A DNA stretch of 23,576 nucleotides. Origin: CAYVZU01 sp964455935 (lineage in GTDB: Bacteria > Fibrobacterota > CAYVZU01). The stretch is taken from contig CAYVZU010000057.1 in NCBI GenBank assembly GCA_964455935.1, forward strand, positions 1-23,576, given 5' to 3'. The notes under the pieces were generated by a model. It saw only the letters and a list, made by a program, of their open reading frames with translations. It did not search any database and was not told the origin of the DNA. The position numbers were made by a program, and so were the translations under genes. Positions 8,143 through 15,676 of this stretch are shown here, piece after piece; the stretch's first letter is position 1, and every line of letters starts with the position of its first letter.

Positions 8143-10545
8143 TCAAAGCAACTGTGTTACAAGGATTATTAACGTCACTGCGCTCGTCGCAATTGCAAAC
8201 ATATCTTTTATCGTATCCCCGATATGCCCCTTATCCTTGGGCGGATCCGGTTGCCTCTTAGATACAAAGATCTCCGCCCCGTCCGGGACATCCGGATTGG
8301 ACGAGAAAAAGCCAGTCCCAAGCTTCCGGCTTTCGCCGTTGGGCTTCCGCAAGAAAATGTGCTGCGCACTGTCGGACAGGCCGCCGGCTCTAAGGACGTA
8401 ATCCCAGACTTCGTTGCCGCCGATAAAGGCCAAGTAACCCTGGTTGTTGACCTCGCCGTGGACGTACACCGTATTGGGTTTGCGCGGCACGTAGATCGAA
8501 TCGCCGTCCTGAAGAATGACATTGTCATCCCGCTTATTCTTTATGGCTTGTTTGAAGTTGACCACCACGGGTTTACCGTGTCGAGTCATGCGGGCGCCTT
8601 CGAGATATGCCTCTTCCGTGGGGCCGCCGGCGCGTCTAAGGACATCCGCCAGCCGCTCGTTCTCGCGCCGAAGGCCGTATTTGCCCTGATATTTCATAAA
8701 CCCGGAAATCACTACAAATTCATGCTCCCTGTAGTCCGGATCCGGACGAACAATGACCACATCACGGTTCTGCAGAAGCATCTCATCCGGACGCGAAGGG
8801 CTGTCGATGCCGTCAGGCAGATCAAGCCTGAAGACCGTTCGCAGAGTATCCCCGGATGGCGTGCCAAGCAAACGGACAACATCGGCCATCTTTCGATAGG
8901 ACCTCTTCGTAAACCCGCCGGCGCGAAGAACCGCATCCAAAGCCGTCATATTCACATTGAGGTCGAATGTGTCCGGTTTTACCACTTCGCCCTGGACAAT
9001 GATGCGTGGGCGGAGTTCCCTGCTCATTTCACGACTGTAAACGTAAACTTCGTCGCCCGGCAGAAGCTTTTCGTTATACGATCCTGCGCGCACTTTTTCC
9101 AGGTCGAACGACTTTATGATCTTTGCCGGCTTCTCTTTGGTGTAGCGGACAAGATCGGCCCTTTTTGCATAAACGCGATTGTAAAAAACGGAGTCCGCAA
9201 GCCCGCCGTAATCGAAAATCAAATCACGAAGCGTGAGCCCGGTTGGGTCGAACCGGCCCGGGTATTTCACAAAGCCCTTGATGGAAACAAAATCAAGCGT
9301 ATCCTGAGCAGCCGAATGGATCACGACGCGATCCAGATCCGCCAGGGGCACGATGCACCTGCTTAGGCATTCTTTAAGACTCACATTCATGTATTCGACA
9401 ATCGGCCGGTTCGGTTTGCGTTGGTCGATGGGGATGAACCGAACGACCTGGGCGTTCTCGGCATAGGCAGTGGACTTAAGGCCGCCGGCGTACTTCAATA
9501 GTTCCTGAAGCCCCTCCCCCTCCCTCAACTCGTAGATCAAAGGACGCAGAACCTCGCCTTCGATCGTGACGGTCTTGCTTCTTGGTGGAATAAACACCAC
9601 GTCGCCGTTCTGCAAGCGAATGTCTTTATCGCTTTTCCCGGAGATGAGATACTCGTAAAGGTCAATTTCCGAGGCAACGGTCTTGCCGCGAAGGACCTGA
9701 ATATTGCGAAGACTTCCTGACGTGAGAGGCCCGCCAACGCTGTACAGCGCATTGAAGACCGAGGCATAACCGCTGATTGTGTATCCGCCCGGCTTATTCA
9801 CCTCGCCCAACACAAACACTCGCAGGGGTTTCATCTGCGCCACGGTCAAATCCATAAAGATCGTAGGCGGCGACTTGGCCAAGCCCGAATAGAAACGTGA
9901 AAGCAAGTTCTTCACATTCTTTTGGAGCTCTTCGAAGGGCGTTCCGGTCACAAAGACCTGGCCGACTTTGGGGATCAGGACCTTGCCTTCCCGGGCTACC
10001 GGAAGTTCGTACTGAAACTCGGCCTCGCCCCAGACCGCCAGTCGCAACAAATCTCCTGGGCCCACCACATATCCGGGATCAACCGGACCCACGGCATTAG
10101 GCTTGAATGCCTCAGGCACCGAACCAAACAAATCGTAACCAAAATATTTCGAACGCGTGGTTAAGTCCGGCCCTTTCACAGGCGTCTCGTCCGTCAGATT
10201 GCTAATCGTGTCTTTCCAGGGTATATCCTGTACCGGTTGGGCGGATTGAGCGGACTGCAGCATTGTAAGTTCGCTCTCGCTTACGCCCATCTGTAAGGCA
10301 AATCGGCGGACCTGGGCCGGATCACTAAGGTTGATCCCAAGTTCCTGTGCTTTTCGCTGAACCTCGGGAACCGACATTCCGGTCTTTTCCGAGACCCGCT
10401 GCTCGATTTGCGAACTGGTCAGCTCTTGTGAGAAGGCGCTGGTGAAGAGCAGCAGACAGAGGAGGAAAGGCTTCAGATTACAGGCTACAGGCTGCAGGCA
10501 CAACGAAAACTGGACTGGCCGAATGAATGTTGTGAAATTTCGCAC
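8143..10545 (-). CDS. Polysaccharide export outer-membrane protein (OPX/Wza-type) with six SLBB domains
   Basis: 800 aa, about twice the size of E. coli Wza. A hydrophobic signal segment FLLCLLLFTSAFS (27-39) is followed by a polar region of about 110 residues. The Poly_export domain starts at YVVGPGDLLRLAVWGE (159-174). Six SLBB-like units follow, recognised by the repeated x-V-x-G-E/F-V-x-x-P-G pattern at about 243, 326, 420, 515, 611 and 692, each followed by L-x-x-x-A-G-G. A hydrophobic helix (about 780-800) ends the protein. No lipobox Cys is seen at the signal cleavage site. It should form the outer-membrane exit channel for the polysaccharide made by the downstream genes. The frame's first codon is a GTG at 10545, and the first 25 residues are partly encoded by a repeat (10468-10499); a TTG at 10503 is another possible start. 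Confidence 0.9.
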   Translation of the reverse strand: MRNFTTFIRPVQFSLCLQPVACNLKPFLLCLLLFTSAFSQELTSSQIEQRVSEKTGMSVPEVQRKAQELGINLSDPAQVRRFALQMGVSESELTMLQSAQSAQPVQDIPWKDTISNLTDETPVKGPDLTTRSKYFGYDLFGSVPEAFKPNAVGPVDPGYVVGPGDLLRLAVWGEAEFQYELPVAREGKVLIPKVGQVFVTGTPFEELQKNVKNLLSRFYSGLAKSPPTIFMDLTVAQMKPLRVFVLGEVNKPGGYTISGYASVFNALYSVGGPLTSGSLRNIQVLRGKTVASEIDLYEYLISGKSDKDIRLQNGDVVFIPPRSKTVTIEGEVLRPLIYELREGEGLQELLKYAGGLKSTAYAENAQVVRFIPIDQRKPNRPIVEYMNVSLKECLSRCIVPLADLDRVVIHSAAQDTLDFVSIKGFVKYPGRFDPTGLTLRDLIFDYGGLADSVFYNRVYAKRADLVRYTKEKPAKIIKSFDLEKVRAGSYNEKLLPGDEVYVYSREMSRELRPRIIVQGEVVKPDTFDLNVNMTALDAVLRAGGFTKRSYRKMADVVRLLGTPSGDTLRTVFRLDLPDGIDSPSRPDEMLLQNRDVVIVRPDPDYREHEFVVISGFMKYQGKYGLRRENERLADVLRRAGGPTEEAYLEGARMTRHGKPVVVNFKQAIKNKRDDNVILQDGDSIYVPRKPNTVYVHGEVNNQGYLAFIGGNEVWDYVLRAGGLSDSAQHIFLRKPNGESRKLGTGFFSSNPDVPDGAEIFVSKRQPDPPKDKGHIGDTIKDMFAIATSAVTLIILVTQLL
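10468..10499. repeat. GGCTNNA-type 7-bp periodic repeat, short copy inside OPX N-terminus
   Basis: The plus strand reads aggcttcag, five other bases, then aggctacaggctgcaggc. The same words occur in the same order in the long intergenic array at 15730-15753. Here the repeat lies in the signal-peptide region of the OPX gene and encodes residues such as LQPVACNLKP on the minus strand. It is therefore both repeat and coding, or it marks that the true start is further downstream. Confidence 0.75.
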
Positions 10546-10579
10546 TGGTATGGTCCAAACACCCTTGGTCTATTATTAA

Positions 10580-10624
10580 TAGTAACAGATTACTAATATT
10601 TATCGGCAGGATGCGGAAGATCAA
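10580..10624 (-). promoter_or_regulatory. Candidate sigma70-type promoter and small palindrome upstream of the polysaccharide operon
   Basis: On the minus strand TTGATC (10624-10619) and TAAATA (10602-10597) are separated by 16 bases and sit about 50 bases before the OPX start codon. Just downstream, TAGTAA-caga-TTACTA (10580-10595 on the plus strand) is a perfect 6-bp inverted repeat around the expected transcription start, a possible operator. The stretch is much more AT-rich than its surroundings. This is a pattern match only. Confidence 0.3.
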
Positions 10625-10779
10625 TAGGTTTTTCGGGGAAGGTGAGAAGGCTATAGTTTCCAAAACGCCTGGTAGCCTGGAGCCTGCGCCCCCGGAGAGT
10701 ATTGCTTTCCTCCCGAAATTTTGAATAGCTTTTCTCCGTCTTCTTTGGTCTTTGGCCTTTAGCCTGCAAAGGAGCCCCC

Positions 10780-12396
10780 ATGCTTCGATCCTGGGTGATA
10801 TCTTCACTTGAACGGGTCTATCCTCATTCCACGCCGCATCGAAGTGGAATGCGCCTGGAGATCGCTTCTAACGAGCAAACAAGCTTTCAGGTGGCGCTGC
10901 GAAAAGAACACGGCGGTTCGGAGCGGATCAAAGCCGAAGCGCTGGCGCCAAAAGGCTGGCTTGTTCGCCTGCGGCGGATTGGCTATGTGCCGGTCCCGCA
11001 CCACAACACACCCGTTCTGCTGGACCCGCTGGACACGGAAGGATTGGGACACATTCCCGGCTATGCTCCCGATCCCTTGTTCGAGGAAACAGAACTTGTT
11101 CTTCCGCAGGGCGAGACGCACGCGTTTTGGATTACGATCAGGCCCTCCAATGATGTGGAAAACGGCAACCATTCCGTCTGGGTGAACATCCGTCCGGACA
11201 AGGGCCGTCCCATTCGCCATTGCGTGCCTGTCCGGGTGCATTCGCTCCGGCTTAAGCCGCGCCGGGATTTTCACATCACGCACTGGTTCTATAATGATGC
11301 GCTCATGGACTGGTACAAGACCGGCTTTGCCGACTCGAAATACTGGAAGAAAATTTTGCCCGCTTACCTGGCAAATGTTTCCGGCCATGGCCTGGATACG
11401 GCCTATGTCCCAACGTTCACCCCTCCGCTTGACGGTGTGAAACGGCCCACACAATTGCTTAGCGTGAAGCAGCTATCGCGGCGGGAGTACTCGTTCGACT
11501 GGTCCCTGGTCCGCCGCTACGTAAAGGCCGTGAAAGAACAGGGACTTACTCATTTCGAGTTCTGCCACCCGGTTACGCAATGGGGAGCGAAAACCGCCAT
11601 TCGCATTTACCAAAACCACGGAGAAGAAGAGAAATTGCTATGGCCGGCCGAGACATTGGCCACCTCGGACACATACCGGAATTTTCTATCCCAATACCTC
11701 CCGCAGCTCCGCCGTTTTCTTGAGCGGGAGAAGATTTTGGATCGCTCGTTTTTCCACTTGTCCGACGAACCCCACGGCGAGGAACACCTGCGCAACTATA
11801 AGGCCGCCCGCGAAATGCTCTATGAAATCGCGCCCTGGATGAGGGTGATGGATGCGTTATCACAGATCGATTTTGCCAAACAGGGCCTAACCGACATGCC
11901 GGTCGCCTCGATCAAGACCGCGCCGGAGTTCGTGGCCGAAAACATCCCAAGCTGGTGCTACTACTGCTGCGGACCACGCGGCCCTTATTTGAACCGCCTT
12001 GTCGACACCCCCCTGGCCAAGATCGCGATGCACGGGTTTCTCTTTTATCGCTGGCCGTTTCAGGGATTTCTTCATTGGGGGTACAACTATTGGTATAAGA
12101 GCCAGACGCGTACCCTCATTAATCCGTATCAGGTCTTGGACGGCAAAGCCGCGGACATCCAAGACTGGGCCTATGGCGATCCGTTTGTTGTGTATCCGGG
12201 TCCGGAAGGGCCCATTGATTCAATCCGCTGGGAAATTTTCGCGGAAAGTCTGCAGGATTATTCGCTGCTCCAAACACTTGGGATCTCGCGGGACAACAAG
12301 TTGTTGGCCCCCATTCGGGATTTTGCCGATTTCCCCAAACAGCGCGAATGGCGGCTCTCGGTCAGGAGCAGACTGCTGCCTCAAAGAAACGTTTGA
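10780..12396 (+). CDS. GH123/DUF4091-type glycoside hydrolase-like protein
   Basis: 538 aa. The C-terminal two thirds look like the GH123 (N-acetyl-beta-galactosaminidase NgaP) and DUF4091 catalytic barrel. HFEFCHPVTQWG is at 258-269. FFHLSDEPHGEEHLRNY (324-340) contains the adjacent Asp-Glu pair (329-330) that in GH123 polarises the substrate acetamido group and acts as general acid. YPGPEGPIDSIRWEIFAES (472-490) then LQDYSLL is the C-terminal DUF4091 signature. The N-terminal 150 residues look like the beta-sandwich of the family. No signal peptide is visible, so it is predicted to be cytoplasmic. The start ATG has an AAAGGAG site (10768-10774). The gene is divergent from the OPX operon and could hydrolyse an amino-sugar glycan. 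Substrate specificity is unknown; some DUF4091 proteins have no demonstrated activity. Confidence 0.8.
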   Translation: MLRSWVISSLERVYPHSTPHRSGMRLEIASNEQTSFQVALRKEHGGSERIKAEALAPKGWLVRLRRIGYVPVPHHNTPVLLDPLDTEGLGHIPGYAPDPLFEETELVLPQGETHAFWITIRPSNDVENGNHSVWVNIRPDKGRPIRHCVPVRVHSLRLKPRRDFHITHWFYNDALMDWYKTGFADSKYWKKILPAYLANVSGHGLDTAYVPTFTPPLDGVKRPTQLLSVKQLSRREYSFDWSLVRRYVKAVKEQGLTHFEFCHPVTQWGAKTAIRIYQNHGEEEKLLWPAETLATSDTYRNFLSQYLPQLRRFLEREKILDRSFFHLSDEPHGEEHLRNYKAAREMLYEIAPWMRVMDALSQIDFAKQGLTDMPVASIKTAPEFVAENIPSWCYYCCGPRGPYLNRLVDTPLAKIAMHGFLFYRWPFQGFLHWGYNYWYKSQTRTLINPYQVLDGKAADIQDWAYGDPFVVYPGPEGPIDSIRWEIFAESLQDYSLLQTLGISRDNKLLAPIRDFADFPKQREWRLSVRSRLLPQRNV

Positions 12397-12404
12397 CGTT
12401 GGAC
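12390..12404. repeat. TTTGACGTTGGAC word, copy 1
   Basis: The 15-mer cgtttgacgttggac covers the stop codon of the GH123-like gene (TGA at 12394-12396). An identical 15-mer lies just after the next gene, at 13825-13839. Both copies sit at the 3' end of a plus-strand gene. Confidence 0.7.
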
Positions 12405-12452
12405 AGACGTATTTATATCGCGTATTGCAGCTACTCAGGTCTCTCGAAAGAA

Positions 12453-12590
12453 CCGTGAAACCACAGAGAACACTGAGGCCAGAGAAGAGGGCACAGAGAG
12501 GAAAAGATCCATTCCGGCGCGGCTGCGCGCCAGAAAAATTTCACTCTGTGTTCTCGTTTTTTACTCGGATTTCCCTCTGTGGTTTCATGG
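12453..12590. repeat. Large imperfect inverted repeat of the CACAGAG family, copy 1
   Basis: The left end at 12453-12468 and the right end at 12575-12590 are complementary at 15 of 16 positions (core GAAACCACAGAG / CTCTGTGGTTTC). A second CACAGAG lies inward at 12492-12498, and its counterpart CTCTGTG at 12544-12550. The centre holds a perfect 6-bp GC stem, ggcgcg-gctg-cgcgcc (12516-12531). The whole 138-base unit could fold into one long hairpin between two plus-strand genes. It is related in words and design to the element at 22111-22203. No ORF or transposase is present, so it is MITE-like or REP-like. Confidence 0.75.
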
Positions 12591-12633
12591 AACCTGAGCA
12601 CTTCCCGCGTATTTTGGTATTTTCGCTACCGAT

Positions 12634-13809
12634 ATGAAAAACAGAAGAATGGCGCTGGTCGTGTTTCCGGCTGTCGTCATATTGTCCTCCGGTTTTCTGC
12701 TGCCCTGCCGCGAACCAGGATACATCCTGGAAAAGCGCCGGCCGGTTTCTTCCGCGCCGGATTCCATTAGACCGGCCCTTGCCGACTTTTTTGGTTCCCT
12801 GCACCGGGAGATCCGGTTCAGCGGTGTTGTCCGGATTTCTCAGGCCGATAAGGTCTTGTTTACGTCCGGCTATGGCTTCGCTGACGACGGGCGAAAACTC
12901 TCCAACAACGAGCGGACCCCTTTTCTTCTCGCCTCCGTGACAAAGCAGTTTACGGGTATGGCAATCGAGCGCCTCCGTCGCGACGGCAGGATTTCCAGAG
13001 CCGAAACCCTGTCCCGGTTTCTTCCCGAATTGGCCTCAACCCCATGGGGTCAGGTTTGCATACAGGAACTCCTGGACCACCGGGCCGGATTGCCCCGCTA
13101 CTTCCCGCCATCGACCTTTCTGAAGGCACTGGTCCATCCCCGAACCCTTTATAGCGAGAGCGAAGCCCTGTTGGAGTTCCGCAGATTCCATCCTATGCAG
13201 AATAACCGCGGGCAGTTTCACTACTCCGATTTGGGATACCAACTCCTGCGCATCGTGATTTCCAGGGCAAGCGGCGTATCCTGGGACCGCTTTTTACGCC
13301 GGGAAGTCTTCGGACCGGCAGGACTCGGCAGTACCCGGATCCGATATCCGGGGGATTCTTCACCATGCCGGGGATATGTCATGCTGACGGCCATGCTGAT
13401 GCCCCAGCACATTTACCGGATCCTTGTCCCCAGCTGGAATTATTCGTTGTTTTATGGCGCAGTGGGAATCGAATCGAACCTGACGGATCTTGCGAATTGG
13501 GACCGATTTCTGCGCACAACCGAAAAGGGTTATTTGGCCGAATTGGCCTCACGATACATGCCCCAGGCAGGAGAGAATTATTCCAGCGGATTCTCCTTTG
13601 TACAAAGAGCGGATGGACAGCCGGTAATTCGTCACGATGGGTTTGAACCCGGCCACTACGCCGGATACTATCGATTTCCCCGGCGCGATCTAAGCGTTCT
13701 CATACTTTCCAATTCCACCCCGCCCCGCCCTCCGTCAACGGGCGGCTATAATCCCGTTGCCCAACTTCTGGATCTGCTATCGGGGCAGGAATATCTGGTG
13801 CTCCGATAA
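12634..13809 (+). CDS. Serine hydrolase, class C beta-lactamase/penicillin-binding-protein fold
   Basis: 391 aa. The three active-site elements of the family are visible. The SxxK motif SVTK (101-104) follows TPFLLA, with the nucleophile Ser101. The second motif is YSD (197-199), where most relatives have Y-x-N. HDG (334-336) occupies the KTG position, as in many esterase-like members. LLDHRAGLPRY (146-156) is the family's usual LLtHtSGLp segment. The first 22 residues (MKNRR then a hydrophobic run ending SSGFLLP) look like a signal peptide or membrane anchor; a Cys at 25 follows, but the lipobox is not canonical. It is probably periplasmic or surface-located, acting as an esterase, transesterase or peptidase. 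No clear ribosome binding site precedes the ATG. It sits between the GH123-like and beta-helix genes. Confidence 0.83.
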   Translation: MKNRRMALVVFPAVVILSSGFLLPCREPGYILEKRRPVSSAPDSIRPALADFFGSLHREIRFSGVVRISQADKVLFTSGYGFADDGRKLSNNERTPFLLASVTKQFTGMAIERLRRDGRISRAETLSRFLPELASTPWGQVCIQELLDHRAGLPRYFPPSTFLKALVHPRTLYSESEALLEFRRFHPMQNNRGQFHYSDLGYQLLRIVISRASGVSWDRFLRREVFGPAGLGSTRIRYPGDSSPCRGYVMLTAMLMPQHIYRILVPSWNYSLFYGAVGIESNLTDLANWDRFLRTTEKGYLAELASRYMPQAGENYSSGFSFVQRADGQPVIRHDGFEPGHYAGYYRFPRRDLSVLILSNSTPPRPPSTGGYNPVAQLLDLLSGQEYLVLR

Positions 13810-13832
13810 ACCCACGACGTGGGGCGTTTGAC
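13807..13832 (+). terminator. Candidate weak hairpin after serine hydrolase gene
   Basis: CCCAC-gac-GTGGG (13811-13823) directly follows the stop codon, with flanking AAAC and GTTT that could extend the stem past a small bulge. There is no long T-run, so intrinsic termination would be weak. This is only a candidate. Confidence 0.2.
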
Positions 13833-13839
13833 GTTGGAC
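13825..13839. repeat. TTTGACGTTGGAC word, copy 2
   Basis: Exact 15-base match to 12390-12404, here 16 bases after the serine hydrolase stop codon. The rest of the intergenic space (13840-14005) shows no coding sequence, only a weak nested hairpin at 13946-13971 ahead of the next ribosome binding site. Confidence 0.7.
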
Positions 13840-14005
13840 GGTCCCTCGGCATATCTTAATCATGAGCAGGCCGTTGCTCAAACGATTGCCGGTCTGCTTC
13901 AGGAATGGGGCCATTGGATGGCGGGTTACGTGTATCGATTTACGGGGCTAAATGGGGGAAACGCCTCAGCCAAAACCTGTCAACTCGCCGTCTAAGGAGA
14001 AAGAG

Positions 14006-15676
14006 ATGTTGCGCCTCGTTTTTATTTCTGTTTGCTTTTCAGCCTTCGTAGCCATTGCCGCCGATTATGAAGTCGGTCCCACCAAAACTCTAAAAACCCT
14101 TGGCGAAGTCCCCTGGGAATCGCTGGTCGCGGGCGACCAGGTCCTGGTCCAGTGGCGGTCGGAGCCCTACAAAGACAAATGGGTCATGTGCCTGCGCGGC
14201 ACGCAGGAAAAACCCATTGTCGTACGGGGTATCCCCAATGCGAGCGGCCAGTTGCCCGTCATTGACGGCCAAAACGCCGTGACCCGCGCCCAGATTAATT
14301 TCTGGAGCGAAGCGCGGGGCGTGGTGGTCATTGGCGGCGCCAACAAGCCAGCGGACCTTTTGCCGGCCTGGATCATGATCGAGAACCTCGACATTATTTC
14401 GGGTCGCAAGCCGTTTACATTCACCGGACGATACGGGACCTCTCTGTACGCACAGAATGCCGCATCCATTTTCATCGAAAAGGGCGAACACATTACGATT
14501 CGCAACTGCATCCTGCGCAATTCGGGCAACGGATTATTTATCGCCAAGGGGACGTCCGCTGTAACGGTGGAGGGTTGTTACTACTATGATAACGGAACGG
14601 TGGGCGACTACCATGAGCACAACAACTACACGCAAAGCAAGGGGATCGTTTTTCAATATAACCGGTTCGGTCCATTGCGCGCCGGCGCCACGGGCAACAA
14701 CCTCAAAGATCGGTCCTCCGGTTGCGTTGTCCGGTACAACTGGATCGAGGGCGGCAACCGTCAGGTTGATTTGGTCGATGCGGACGGGGACCCCAATATT
14801 TATCTGGATCCAGCTTATCGGCAGACCTTTGTCTACGGCAATGTTCTGATCGAATCCAAAGACGAGGGAAACGCCCAGATCGTCCACTATGGCGGAGACC
14901 AGTCCAATCAGGACAGCTATAGAAAGGGAGTGCTCTATTTCTACAACAACACGGTGATTTCCCGCCGCACCGGCACGACCACGCTGCTTCGGCTCTCCAC
15001 GAACGAAGAGCGCGCGGACTGCCGTAATAACATCGTGTATGTGACGGCGGGCGGAAACAAGCTGGCTCTTTTGGAGTCCTCGGGCACGCTCGACCTGAGC
15101 CACAATTTTATTCAGCCCGGATGGGTCACCAGTTTTTCCGCCTTTTCCGGTGCGCTGAATAACGACGGAACCTCGATCAGCGCCGAAGATCCCGGCCTGA
15201 TTTCGAGCGGGAACCAGATGTACCGCCTTGTATCGTCTTCCCCATGCATTAACAAGGGAACAGGCCTGCATTCGGCGGCATTGGCCGGGTTTCCGCTTAA
15301 TCGGCAGTATGTCATCCACCTCAAGTCCGAAGCGCGCGCCGCCACCGGTGCCGTGGACCTGGGCGCGTATGAATATGGGGCCTTTACAGGTATTGCGCAG
15401 GCCGGCCCGGAGGTTGTGGAAGGTCTTTTATCCGGCGGCGAAAATGCTTTGGAGCTTTCACTCTCAACTGCATCGGACCTATCGGTGCGCGTGTATGATT
15501 TGCGGGGGAGGTTTGTTCGCCAGCTGGCCCAAGGTCTCCATGCCGCCGGCAATCACAGGTTCTCCTGGGATCGCCGCGATTACAGGGGGCGCAGTGTCAC
15601 ACCTGGAACCTACATCATGCGAACCATGAACGGGAACGTACCCGCGCAATCGCAGAAGGTTGTTGTGACACGGTAG
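14006..15676 (+). CDS. Secreted right-handed parallel beta-helix protein with C-terminal FlgD/T9SS-like domain
   Basis: 556 aa from the ATG at 14006. This start is chosen because AAGGAG (13994-13999) precedes it by 6 bases and it begins a clean signal peptide (MLRLVFISVCFSAFVAIA, cleavage near AIA-AD). The longer frame from 13952 adds 18 polar residues that would spoil the signal peptide. Residues about 60-450 have the rhythm of beta-helix coils: repeated I/V-x-I/V-x-x-N-x-I turns such as ITIRNCILRNSGNGLFI, VVRYNWIEGG and LYFYNNTVI. The C-terminus (about 480-556) matches the FlgD Ig-like/secretion-tail domain: LSVRVYDLRGRFVRQL, then HRFSWDRRDYRGR and TPGTYIMR. Such tails direct T9SS or similar export in FCB bacteria. 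It may bind or cleave a polysaccharide; no lyase catalytic set could be identified. Confidence 0.85.
   Translation: MLRLVFISVCFSAFVAIAADYEVGPTKTLKTLGEVPWESLVAGDQVLVQWRSEPYKDKWVMCLRGTQEKPIVVRGIPNASGQLPVIDGQNAVTRAQINFWSEARGVVVIGGANKPADLLPAWIMIENLDIISGRKPFTFTGRYGTSLYAQNAASIFIEKGEHITIRNCILRNSGNGLFIAKGTSAVTVEGCYYYDNGTVGDYHEHNNYTQSKGIVFQYNRFGPLRAGATGNNLKDRSSGCVVRYNWIEGGNRQVDLVDADGDPNIYLDPAYRQTFVYGNVLIESKDEGNAQIVHYGGDQSNQDSYRKGVLYFYNNTVISRRTGTTTLLRLSTNEERADCRNNIVYVTAGGNKLALLESSGTLDLSHNFIQPGWVTSFSAFSGALNNDGTSISAEDPGLISSGNQMYRLVSSSPCINKGTGLHSAALAGFPLNRQYVIHLKSEARAATGAVDLGAYEYGAFTGIAQAGPEVVEGLLSGGENALELSLSTASDLSVRVYDLRGRFVRQLAQGLHAAGNHRFSWDRRDYRGRSVTPGTYIMRTMNGNVPAQSQKVVVTR

Noticed and set aside
8224..9366. 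Long open frame on the plus strand (380 codons)
   Set aside because: It is antisense to the OPX gene, whose SLBB repeats are clear; the product has no recognisable domain and follows from GC-rich codon bias.
13941..14005. Possible riboswitch (cyclic-di-GMP-like) ahead of the beta-helix gene
   Set aside because: A nested hairpin (GGCT/AGCC around GGGG/CCTC) and a few purine-rich words are present, but the conserved GEMM core order, tetraloop helix and spacing are absent.
13952..14005. Upstream ATG for the beta-helix gene, adding 18 residues
   Set aside because: It places a polar, proline-rich tail in front of a clean signal peptide; the ATG at 14006 has the ribosome binding site.
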